Source: Pterobdella sp. o SKG-2022
Lineage: Eukaryota; Annelida; Clitellata; Hirudinida; Piscicolidae
NCBI GenBank assembly: GCA_964035795.1
Contig: OZ038323.1
Location: forward strand, 809,456-873,455
Length of the DNA stretch: 64,000 nucleotides
Direction of reading: 5' to 3'
The notes beneath the pieces were generated by a model, which searched no databases, was not told where the DNA came from, and was given only the letters and a program-made list of their open reading frames with translations. The position numbers and the translations under genes are program-made. Positions 1-12,000 of the stretch are shown here, one piece after another (positions within the stretch are counted from its first letter, which is position 1; the number at the start of each line of letters is the position of its first letter).

Positions 1-601
1 AAGTGCCTCGAAGCAAACCCGTCAGACTGGCCTTGCTCAGTCAGGCCGATAACTACAAGCCTCCATCTGAACTCTCCACCAGAGCTCCCAAGTTGTGTTC
101 CATCACTGAAGATCAAGAAGAGGAGGAAGATATATGGTCAGTTCATTTTTAGTAAAGTTGATAATATACACAAGATAGGTGTAAATATCATCGATCATTT
201 ACCAGCCTCAACCCATACCACGACATGGACCCTCAAGAGAACATCACTGGTATGTACCTTCAATAACTTCATTTGTGCACCAGCTTGAGGCATAGGGGGC
301 CAACAAGCCAGCTGCAAAACATTATAACTAATATAAGCTACCTTCAGCTTAATTACAATATTAGTGTCAATAGTCTAGGATGACTGCTGTCAACCCCAAC
401 TGTGACACATGTAGAGCAGTATAATCCAATTAGATTATTGTTTTGAGGCAACAAACTTTTTGCCGCAGTTTAAACTTTTAGAACAAAAATTGTAAATTTC
501 ATGTTTGAAATGGAAAAAGTTTTTTTTTTGACTTTTCAGGAAAAGACAACTCGAGCAACGAGTCGGGGTTCCTCGATGAAAACGACAACGATAAGTCTTG
601 A
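1..601 (+). CDS. 3' end of an unrecognised protein-coding gene (partial)
   Basis: Three exons join in phase: 3-136, 206-249 and 540-601, ending in TGA at 599-601. The donors are gtcagt and gtatgt and the acceptors are accag and tttcag. The visible tail is about 70 residues. It starts VPRSKPVRLALLSQADNYKP, passes through an acidic run (EDQEEEED) and a short segment LNPYHDMDPQENITG, and ends GFLDENDNDKS. No domain is visible; the tail looks like the disordered acidic C-terminus of a larger protein whose body lies left of the window. I do not recognise the family. Phase continuity across both introns is the main reason to believe it. Confidence 0.6.
384..440 (+). repeat. Dispersed repeat copy (SINE-like) in the first gene's last intron
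   Basis: AACTGTGACACATGTAGAGC, then AGTATAATCCAATTAGATTA. Related to the cores at about 7008-7052 and 53950-54000. Confidence 0.45.
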
Positions 602-1105
602 CTACCACGCCACAGTATTTCAAAATGCTGGAGATTTTGTTATCCTTTGTACAAATTTTCGACTAAACCAATTTTTTCGTAAATATTTTGTACTTATATA
701 AATGTTTTTAAAAAGTAACCTCAAAAATTTAAGGACTCTTGTCCAATCTTTCATCGCATCCTTACTCATTTTTAAATTATTTCAAAAGCTGGACATTTCA
801 AAATTACTTCATTCGTGTTACAAATTCACGAGTGCTGCTTGGGAGCAGAAAAGTGCATTATTACATCAAATATTTGTCCATTTCTGAGGTCATTGTTTTA
901 ATGTTGTTTTGTATTTATTCGTTATTATTTGAAACTCAAACTTATTCAGTGCATACTATTTTCTTCAAAACGTACGTCCTCATCATTTTATCCATACTAT
1001 TTATTTTGAAACTTGTTTATTTTGTGAGACTCCATGTGGTTGAAACCACCTGCATCCCATGGCAATTTTGTTAGAATAAAATGGGGCCCTGCAATTCTGC
1101 ATCGA
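602..1105. other. Gene-free stretch, 3' flanks of convergent genes
   Basis: AT-rich sequence between the stop at 601 (+ strand gene) and the stop of the CFAP68-like gene on the - strand. It should hold both 3' UTRs. Open frames here are short and show no recognisable domain. Confidence 0.5.
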
Positions 1106-1610
1106 TCAATCAAGATGACATTTTTTACACACAATAGCCTTCCTTTTGAACTCGTCTTTGTAGCACGAAATCCACTTTTCTGGTGCAACTACTCTTCCCT
1201 GCAGCTCAGGTTGGTGACTGGGAAAGGCCACGTGTTTTCTTTTCGATGGATACGAGTTGAAATCGTTGAGGCCGGGAGGGATGAGAACTGTGGGTGAACA
1301 GTTGTAAGAGGTGCCGTACGTCGTCTGGTAGTTGTGACTTATATGACTCGCCAACTTTTCTCCTTCACTCAAATGTACCACACAATTTCTTTCTTCACAC
1401 CAGTTTCCTATTAACGTATCCTTGCCATACGACTTCAAATTTTCTTCCGTTGAACTGCAGTTCACGATATTTTACATGAGTTCTAGAGCACTATAAGAAT
1501 CGTTCAAAAGAAACGCACCGATAGATGTGTTTACGGGGGATGGAGACTGCCATGGTGGGCAGCACCGTCTCTAGCCCCATGTCCGTACACTTGCCGCCAG
1601 TCCACTCCAT
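1106..1610 (-). CDS. CFAP68: CFAP68 (C11orf1)-like ciliary microtubule inner protein
   Basis: Two exons, 1519-1610 and 1106-1454 (complement), give 146 residues, close to the vertebrate length. The ATG at 1610 opens exon 1. The donor gtgcgt and acceptor ctgcag join phase 2 to phase 2 and remove an in-frame TAA that precedes the second exon. Family landmarks as I know them are visible: TLIGNWCEER (vertebrate homologues carry a GNW.xER motif), then QTTYGTSYN, then FPSHQPEL. CFAP68 is a filamentous protein on the inner wall of axonemal doublet microtubules. The identification rests on remembered motif similarity. The axonemal inner-protein class is more certain than the exact orthologue, because CFAP107 also carries LIGNW.EER. 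Confidence 0.72.
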
Positions 1611-2135
1611 TTTAAAAGATTTATTTGCAATCGAAACTTTTAATATGCTTGTTTATTGTTCAAGACGAAAGCAGCCATATTGTTTACTTCAAACGTCAGC
1701 GTTGGTGATTCAAAACGATCAAAATGAATTTGAAATGATTCAATGAGGTGCGAATAAACTAAATCTTACCCGAAAGTTTATCTTTCAAGATCATTTATTA
1801 AGCAAAATACACGATAAGTACCGAACGATTAGTCGTCCAACAGATGCTTGCATTATTGAATAATTGGACTTTAAATACTAATAAAATATAAAAGAGCAAA
1901 GGCAAAATGAAATTTCGATGTCGAACGTTGAAACGTTGAACATGCTCTTATAAACAATCATGCCTGATATATTCTAGACATAATATCCTTAAATCATCAA
2001 TGTTAAATAATTTACACTGCTGTTTCACGCACACACTTTCGCCCCCAGCTTAATCCTTTAATCATTATTGAGAAATGAATGGAGGATACACAAATATAAA
2101 GATAGACTATTCAAAGAAACCATCGCCACCACCCC
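1611..2135. other. Intergenic: upstream of CFAP68-like, 3' flank of Rho1
   Basis: AT-rich spacer between two head-to-tail - strand genes. It contains plus-strand TTTATT runs (AATAAA on the - strand) near 1795, which fit a Rho1 polyadenylation signal. No coding segment is supported. Confidence 0.45.
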
Positions 2136-2938
<803 letters not shown>

Positions 2939-3755
2939 TTAAAGCTTCCTAAAAAATCTATCTAAAATGCAAAATTTAGGATTTAATTTAATAATTAATT
3001 GTTTGATATTTAAATAAATTAGAAGAAATATTGCTAGTAAATGACAAAAAGACGCCATTAAAATTATCGACACGCCCAGTCGTAAAAGGAAATTGTGGAA
3101 ATTTTAAACAAAAATTTTTATTTAGAACAATAAAATGAAAATTTCTTATCCGAATAAATTAAAATCGAAATTAATGACAAAAATGTCGATATGATTGTGA
3201 GTCATCCGCCTAATTAGACAGGAACAAGACCAACCAATTCGAAAGAATTACTAAAAAGCAAATGTAGTAACAAATTATAATTAAATACTTTTGAAAACTT
3301 GTAAATAGTGTAAAAACCAGATTATAAAGGTTTTTTCCAGTTAACACAGGTGCCCTCTTCAGACTAAATAGCAAACAAAATGGTTATTAATTAAAAATGA
3401 TGATCAAAGACACTAAATAGTTTACTAAGTACACAATTATTTGTTGAATGCAAAAATCTCATTAATATATTTTTTATGAATAAAAAATGGATTTTCACAA
3501 TAAAATGTAATAATATAAATTTATTCAAAACTTGTTTAAATAATAGAAACAGTTATAAAAAATTACTTTGTAAATATATTTTAATAGTTAATTAAGACAC
3601 ATAATTATTCTTAAATATTTTATTTGGCTTTGATTAGTTGAACAAAACATTTTGCGCGAATTTTGTGAGCTCGTGCCATTACCTTTAAAACTTCCAATAT
3701 AGTTTATTGAAAAATAATTGTTGTCAAGTTTTGACTCAACATTTGAAATATATTT
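2939..3755. promoter_or_regulatory. Shared upstream region of divergent Rho1 and WDHD1
   Basis: 818 bp of very AT-rich DNA separate the two ATGs. It must hold both 5' UTRs and promoters. I see no clear TATA box or CpG island and no coding frame. Confidence 0.5.
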
Positions 3756-6700
3756 ATGTCATCGAGATTGATTCACGGTAATAATGATGGAACCACGGGC
3801 CTTCTTGATATGGTCGTTTACAAAGAGTAAGTGATTACAAATTAAGTGCTTGTATGTGACATTTAAAATTTTCCATGGCAGTTACATAGCAACATGTGGG
3901 TTTGACGGAGAAGCGAAGGTGTTCAAGGGATTCAAGGATGAGCATCCGTCAGTTTTTTTGATCGGAGAGGTTGTTTACGCTGTTCAGATCCAGGTAATGT
4001 TATATTTAACGTTTTGTTATCTGTGTTGAATTCATTTTCATTTTCGATCATGAAAAACATAGGCATTAGATTAACGTTACTCAAATTTTAGCCAGACCTA
4101 AGTGTAATGATGATTGTAAAATTCACAAAACAGGGCAATATCTTGTATGTAGCAGCAGACGACAACTCTGTCCAGTCATTCAACATTGAGAATGGATCAA
4201 TGGAAGCAGTCGTTATGAGATTTCAAGCTCCACCCACATACCTTACAGCCAATCAGAATTTTCTTGTTGCTGCAGCCAGGTTTAATATTAAATTTAAATT
4301 ATCTGATCTTATCAAATTTTTTCATCACCAACAGTGACTTTTGTCTCAAACTTCTCAACTTGGGCACAAACCACATCACTTCATGGCAGGCTCACCAAGC
4401 TCCAATCCTTTCTGTCACCATCCATCCTCAATCCACCTACTTGGTATGTTCTTTCACTACTCCATCACATATCTTCATACAATTTGACATCACAGGCATC
4501 AACAAGTTGTGATGGCACATTGAAGATATGGAAGTTGGGTGTAGGTGAACCCTTGTGTGTGCAACAACACTCATGCCTTCCCAAATGCAATGACACTTCC
4601 AACTCAACAACACTTGCTCGAATGCAGTTCACAAATGATTCTAAGGTTTTCTGTATTTTATTGAAGATGTCATTTTTAATTAAACTACTCTGATTTTATA
4701 TGCAAAACAGCATCTTCTTATGGCCTCTGTTGATGGCATTCACATGTACCTCACATCATCGTGGACTCTTGCTCACAAACTCACAACACATTTTCCACTT
4801 GCCTCGGTTCATTTTTTGTTTTTTCTAAATAAATTCTATTTTATAATTGTTCAAAACATCTGCCAGCCATTCTCTACATGCAGCATCTCTCCAGAAGACA
4901 ACATGGTTGCCAGTAGTAATGGGGATGGATGGGTGTGTGTGTGGAACATCAAAAAGTTGAAACTTATCAAAAAGTTTGTGTTAAAAAATGTTGTAATAAC
5001 TTGAAGATGTTCGATCTTCCACTCCAGGACAAGGCATGACAGAGTGGGGGCAAATAAAACCATCATAACTGCATTGTCCTGGTTGACCAATGAGCAACTG
5101 GTCTGTTGTGATGATTCTGGTCACATGATACATTTCAACCTATCACAGCTTTCGGATGCCAAAGGCATGCATTCAAATAATACCATAAATTAGTCAGAAA
5201 TCTCCAATATGAATGAAATTTTCATAAGCTTAATTGTGCAGTGAGGCAGGAAGAGAATGTGGTCTTGCAAGGAAATCCTTCCCAGGTTTGTGATTTAGTG
5301 TTTCAAAAAAACTACTCGAGAGGCAAAAGCATCTGCCTCTGAGGATGCCATTTTGTAGTTGCCACAAAATACCTTTAATTAATATGCTGTAGAGTCTGGA
5401 TGACTTGTTTGAAGATGGTGATGATGATGATCTTCTGTTGAGTGCCCAGCAAGCTAATTTAGAAATGACTAAGATGCCTGAGGAGGAGGAGGAGGAAGAA
5501 GAAGATGAGGATGCCAAAAGTGATGGTGGCATACCTGGAGTGGATGTTGATGGGGAGGAAGAAGATGATGATGCTGGGGGCAAAAAGAATGGTGTGAAGG
5601 GTGTGCCAACAATTCGAGATGAGGATGATGAGTCAATCAATGGTGAGGTTATCTTTAGGGCACAATTAGTGTTCGTTTTTACAAATAGTCTTGTTTAGCC
5701 TTAGTTTATGTTGGTAGACTGGTCAAGCAAGCTGGTTGACTTGAATGTGAGAGATGATGAACTGGACATAAAGAAGATGAAGATGGTTGTGCAGGAGTCA
5801 TTCCAGCCCTCATCCTGCCCGGTGACTCTCAAGTCCAGATTCATGGTACCTTTCACAGTTTTAATCAAATTATCAAATAATTAATGGAAAAGTGGTGTAC
5901 AGGTATGGAATGAAGTGGGGCGAGTTCAACAGTTGAACAACGATGATGAACAGTCAATCACCATTGACTTCCATGATTCCTCCACTCATCACTCTATGCA
6001 CCTTGACAACCACCAGGACCAGTTCACTGCTGCCTCATTGAGCAAACATGCTTTGCTACTCGCTTCTGACACTTCCATCTCTCTCACTCACTTTGCATCC
6101 TGGTCTCCAAACAACCAGTGGAGTCTTAGCACTGACAAGGGAGAGACCATCAAGGCATCATGCCTCAGCACTTCGTTGGTGGCTGTAGCAACAAACAAAA
6201 GAATGGTACGAATGTTGAGTGTGGAAGGGACTCAGTTGGCAGTGTGGTGTCTTGGAGGGGATGTGGTGTGCATGGCTGCACATCAGCATCTGCTTGCTGT
6301 GGTCTGCCATGATGGAATCAGTTAGTGAAGTTTTGAGCAACCAATCAACCAATTCACATCTGATGCTTCTCACTAGGTGCTGGAGGAGAACAGTGTCTCT
6401 CATGCATGATGATGAGCTTGGATGGCAAGTCAGAATCATGTCGCCTCCCTCTCAGTCACTTTTCATCTTTGTCATGGCTTGGGTTTGTTTCAACCAACAA
6501 CTTTCCTCTCAATGCATTAAGATGACGTCACATCAGTTTCAGCATTGAGGGCTCTCTGGTGAGTGTGGACAGTTGTGGAGTCGTGAGGATGATGACAGCT
6601 TCTCATTGGGTGCCCATCTGCAACCTTAAACAACTGGTTTGTTGGCACTTGATTAGGGGGTATGAATGGATTGCTGTTGAATAGATATGTTGATTTCACA

Positions 6701-8612
6701 CGATTTTTTAGGTGAAGGGGTCATCAGACAACTACTGGGTCATTAGTGTTCAAGAAAACCCACCTCAGATCAGGTGAGTTTGACCACCCTACCCCACCAT
6801 CACGTGACCACCCTACCCTACTCGACCGACCAACCAACCATACCCCACTATCACAACAGAGGGATTTTCTGCAAGGGTTCTCAATATCCTCCAACCCTCC
6901 CTCTACCGACCCCTCAAATCTTGTCTTTCAAGCTGCCTCTCTTTGAGTCTGCATCCGAAAAGTCCCTTCTGGAGGTAGGTGTCACTTGAGCAGTCATCTT
7001 TCATCAGTGACTGGGGCATGCAGAGCAGTATAATCTAACATGATCAATATACGATTTCAGGAGGACTACGTCCGCAACTCTTTACTTCACAACAACATGC
7101 GTCAAAGGCGTCTGATTGGTCAAAGCAGCAGCCAATCAGATGAGAGAGCACTGATGACATCTCTGAAGCAGCTTCTCATCAAGCAGTTTGCTGTATGTTT
7201 GATTTGATTGAGGTGAGTGATTCAACTTTGAACCACCATCACCACTACAGCTGGCATTGAAGGCAGGGAGGGAAGCTTCAGCTGTAGAACTCGCCCACTT
7301 TATGCCTGACCTCAAAACCATCTCTCTTGCCATCAGGTTTACAAATTTCAATATCAGTTCACACGTGCACACATGAACACACGCAAACAGGTATGCATCA
7401 CAGAGGGGAGACACAAATGTGGCACAGCGACTCAACCACATAGCTCAGAGTAAAAGTTGTTCTTCACAAGACCACCTTGAGTTTGTTCATCTCTCCATTT
7501 CATTTCTTTGATGCTTCTTAAATCTTCTTCACTTTCCAGGCCTGTCTCTGATACACATCCCCACCACCTCAAGCCCACTAAAATACCGTTAGATGACATT
7601 TCACTTAGTCACACGTCACTTTTAAATGCCGAACACTTTTTTGCAGGATGGCCAGACTTCAGAGGACCTCCTACAGGAGTGCCACTTTTGATGAGAACCA
7701 TAATAACAACAATAATAATAAAAAAAGTGAGAGAGATGCACTCTTGTCAGAAGCTTATTCAAGTCATTATGGAAGTTCTGAGGATGTTGGATTCTTGAGA
7801 AAGAAAAATGAGAATAATAATAATAGGGTTATGGCAAAAGATGAGGATGAAACTCCGCATATTCAACCTTACCCTGTCAAGTCAGTCACGAATATTATCA
7901 TTGTTGCCTTTTCAACGTTTCTTTCTTTGGCTTCAATTTTGAAGGTTTTCAAAGAAGGTGCTTGAGCATGGCGATGAAGAGAAGGAGAATGGTGGGTTGG
8001 ATGGTGATGATGATGATTGTGCACCTGATTATAAAAGAGATTCTAAAAGTGATGAGGAGAAAGAAGATGAAGATGTTGGTGTTAAAAATGATACTAAAGC
8101 TAACGTTCCAGGTATCGTGATAATGATGGTGGTGGTGATGGGGATGATGATGGTGGTGGGGAGGGTTATGATGGTGGTGATGGGGATGTTGATGGTGGTG
8201 GTGATGATGGCTTATTAGTCTATGTAAGCATTCATAAAGTTATTCTAAAATTGATGTTGCAATGTAGGTCCAGTGCTACCAAGCAAGAATCCCTTCAAGG
8301 TTGCATCATCTTCATACACACACATACACGCATGAATAAATAAATACATAAACATACTCACAGGTAAACACAGACACAAGGACGAATAAGAAGGAATTTT
8401 CAGGAAGCTCAGTATTTGACAACTTGCCAAAGAGGAATGCCACAAGCAAGAAGAGTTTCTTCAGTGGAATGAATGAAGAGAAGAAGAAGAAGAGGAAGAA
8501 AAATGACGATAATGAAGATGATGATGATAGTGCAACTAAAAAAGCTAAAAATAATCTAAGTGTTAAGACGACAAAAAAACTGTCCTCCTTCTTCCACCCT
8601 ACTCCGCAATGA
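3756..8612 (+). CDS. WDHD1: WDHD1 / AND-1 / Ctf4 replisome adaptor
   Basis: 23 exons, all in phase, encode about 1060 residues: 3756-3826, 3882-3993, 4092-4279, 4335-4443, 4496-4645, 4711-4806, 4867-4973, 5028-5164, 5242-5285, 5393-5642, 5718-5845, 5903-6320, 6377-6482, 6537-6636, 6712-6773, 6860-6974, 7061-7192, 7251-7336, 7391-7480, 7647-7880, 7945-8111, 8268-8299, 8364-8612. An N-terminal WD40 propeller (to about residue 300) precedes an acidic linker (about 339-420). The SepB/Ctf4 trimerisation domain follows, with RFMVWNEVG, NYWVISVQENPPQIR and YPPTLPLP...ILSFKLP. The C-terminus is lysine-rich and ends KKLSSFFHPTPQ. Ctf4/AND-1 is a trimer that links the CMG helicase to DNA polymerase alpha. 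The HMG box of vertebrate WDHD1 is not visible. Intron 8 appears to be GC-AG. Confidence 0.93.
7005..7055 (+). repeat. Dispersed repeat copy (SINE-like) in WDHD1 intron 16
   Basis: ACTGGGGCATGCAGAGCAGT followed by ATAATCTAACATGATCAATA. Shares its core with copies at about 394-436 and 53950-54000. Only the core is recognisable. Confidence 0.5.
8116..8219 (+). repeat. GAT/GGT-rich microsatellite in WDHD1 intron 21
   Basis: An imperfect run of GATGGTGGTGAT-type units fills most of the intron between exons ending at 8111 and starting at 8268. It looks like simple-sequence expansion and has no coding role. Confidence 0.8.
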
Positions 8613-9080
8613 CCTCCTGAACGTTTAACATCTTGTTTTCGAAACTGTTTTAAAAGTCGGCAAAAATTTAATTCGTGTTCATACAATAAAACACGGAAAC
8701 TTAAAACTTAGTGAGAAAAACATTTATTGACTTGATGCACAAAGCTTTTTTTTAAAAAAAACTTAAATTACCAAATGATTTAAACTTAGCGCTTCAAAAA
8801 GAGTTTCCACCTGTTCCCACCTGAGTAATCGAGGTGCAAAAATAAATACGTTAAGCTTATGGATATTCATGAACGGCGTATGATCTAATTATATAAATAT
8901 ATAAACGTGTTTTCGATAGGTATGTAGTAAAGGTGAAAATGAGTAGAAAGCTACGAATTCTTTAGAATTTTTGATTAGATTCGTCGGATTATTTAGCAAC
9001 AACGTTAAGTTTTGATTGGTACATAAAATTTTGCTTTTAAGCCCTTGAATTTATATTTTTTTATACAAATCGAAGCTGAA
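8613..9080. other. Intergenic between WDHD1 and the ankyrin/death-domain gene
   Basis: AT-rich sequence with an AATAAA at about 8686, which suits WDHD1 polyadenylation. The rest is the presumed promoter and 5' UTR of the next + strand gene. No ORF is supported. Confidence 0.5.
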
Positions 9081-12000
9081 ATGATACTGACGAAAGAAGA
9101 TCTTCAAAACCCATACAAACTTGATAGGAGACTCAAGTCAGGAGAAAAGATAAGCAAGGCAGAGCTCCAGAGGGCACTATTGCGATCGTGTCAGAATGGA
9201 CTGCTTATAACCGTTGAGATGCTCCTCAACAACGGTGCTGACCCCAATGAGATCGACGACTACACAGTCACAGTTTTCAAAACACAAAGCACTGATGCAG
9301 TTGATGGATTCGAGAACTTTCACTACTACGCCACAACACCCCTACAAACATGCGTCATGAACGATGATGTCAAATCGGCTGAACTTCTTCTGTCGAGAAA
9401 AGCTGATCCAGACTTGCGAGGTAAGAAAATCGAAGATTTTGAAGTGAAGATGTCATCATGTCCTGAACTTGAGCTACTTTCGCAGACTGAAGACTTTTCC
9501 TACATAAACCTGCCTCCTCTTCACATGGCCACAAGACATGGTCACAAAGGGATGGTCGAATTATTGTTGAAGGCTGGAGCAAAGCAGGGATGCTTGGAAG
9601 AAACGGGTGAATATCCTATTCATATAGCCACCAGAGAGGGACACTGCCATCTTATCAGACTCTTTTGCACCCTTCTGCCATTCCTTGTCGATCGAAGAAC
9701 CGACCAAGGATCACTCCCTGGGTGTGTTTCTGGCAGAACGTCATTGTTTATCGCAGGCCAGAGAGGCCATATCGATGTGACTCACATCTTGGTTGATGCC
9801 TTCCAGGCCGACATGAGTCTAGAAGATGACTTGGACAACAATATGTACTCCTCTCTGGTTGTCGATCCTTGTACCTTGTGTAATCACAGAGAACTTGAAA
9901 ACAAGTATGAAATATGTCAGTTCTATCTAGCAAGGCGGGTGAAGTTGCATAAAGTCAACTTGCAAGGACACAACTGTTTGGATCTCGCAGTCAAAAACGG
10001 ATACACCAAGATCGCTACTCTTCTGCGCCAGGTTGGACTGCGCTCGAACCTTTCCGATGATGCAAAAAAAAAACAGTTTAAAAATACTTTTGAACACGAG
10101 AAAGAAAACAAAAAACCTGAAAATGCAAACAAAAAAGATAGTTCAGTGATCAAAGATCCTAATTATACGTATAAAAATGCCGGTCCAAACATTGACAACG
10201 AAATCTCCACTTTTTCTATCTCCGAGAAAGACCAAAACTCACACGTGAATGTACAACAAAAACAATCGAACTTAAAATATCCCTCCATAGATCATTTAAA
10301 AGAACATTCTAAAAGCAAAAAATCATCGACCACCACCCATATCACAAAGACCACCTACTGGTCCTCAACGTTGCACCAAAAACATGATGATGATGATGAT
10401 GATTATGGCGACGAAGATCGCTCTTTTAGAAGTTGTTCTCCACAAAGCTTCAGAAGTGAGGGGCGGCACGTGCGGTTCAAGGTGCATGAAAAAGTCCCAA
10501 AAGCCTTTGATCGCAGCTCGAAGAGATCAGCCCGTAAAGATTTCATCAACCACCAACCAGTGAAGATTGAGGTGGTGATGGATGAAGAGGATGATGTTGA
10601 TGTTAATGATCAGTCATTCTTCAGCCTGCCTGACAAGTTGCATGAGGAGTACTTGATGGAAAAAGCATCAAAGAGGAGGCAGGAGTGGCAGGATGTGATG
10701 AAAGATGACCAAGAAAACTTTGACGATCCATATATCATTAAGAAAAATAAAGCTTTTGCGTTTAAGAAAAAAATGAAATCAAACGCCATAAGAGTGCAAG
10801 GCAAGCTTATCGGCTTCACACCAAAGCCCTACAGGTCGTTTGGCCGCATCAATGTGCAGACAGACAAGCTGGACGACTCGGGGCATATAGAGGAGTTTGA
10901 GGGGCTCATGAGGATGGATAAGAAAGAAGAGATTGAAGAGTGGAGAACCTCAAGCAGAAGCAGCATCAGAGCTGAAGACATCCCCAATATTGTGGTTCTT
11001 GATCAAGTGCCTTGTGTCTCTGAGGGGAAGGTGGGAGAAAACGGAACTACTAGTGTCATAACTGCTGTCAAGCTACCCTCAAAACGAAATCTTGATGACA
11101 GTAACAAATTAAATCTGAATGGAGATAAATACAAAAGTGAGAAAACAAGAGCTTCAAAAAATGATGATGAAATGGAATTGAAGGACAAAAAAACAACAGA
11201 GAAGACGAGCATGGAACTTGTCAAGAGTGACTTCATCATAGAAACTCCTGAGGTTTTGTACCCATCTAACGATATGAGTCAACCTAATAAAACAAAAAAA
11301 GCAAAGAGCAAAGTTGCGATTGATTATATTGATGACTCAGAAACTAGTGAAAGAATCGATTCAAATGAGGGGACTGCAGAGAATCCGAAGAAAAGCCCAT
11401 ATGAAGAGCAGTTGAAACATGGAAGATTCGAATCTAGAACAGCAAGAGAAGAAGAGAAGGGGTTGAAACCGAGTGCTCCAATTGCCATTGATGACGATGG
11501 TGATGATGATGATTTTCCAGAGCCACCGACCTCCATTCCTTCTTTCAAACCTATCAAATCACTCAAAAAAAATCAAAAAGCTGATGAACATATCAAAAAA
11601 ACAAGTGATATTAAAAAAGTAGAAACGAGTGAGGATGGAATGAAAAACAAACAAGCCATGAAGGATGGAGTTACCAAGAGTCGAGCGCATGAGACCCCTT
11701 GTGTGAGAAAGAAGGGCAAGACTCGTCCCAGAATTGAGGAAAGCAATTTTGTGTCTGAGAATGGTGGTGATGGAGGTACTTGGACTCAAAGAGTGATTGA
11801 TACGATGATACATTCGAAGTTCTGGAAAGACAAGTGTGCTGAAGACGAATATAACGAAAAGATAAAAATATTGGATGATGAAATTGAAAAAGAGGAAAAA
11901 AAGGAAATAAAAGAAAGTTTGATCGATGATGGTTCTGCTGGAGAACAAATTAAAAAAAAATTTGAGACTTCAGTCGATGACGAAGAAGAGGATGGTGTTG

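Noticed and set aside
5230..5640. 136-codon serine-rich - strand ORF
   Set aside because: Antisense of the acidic linker exon of WDHD1.
7450..7480. Donor gtaaaa at 7450 for WDHD1 exon 19
   Set aside because: It breaks phase with the next exon at 7647; the donor gtttgt at 7481 keeps the frame and adds a plausible linker.
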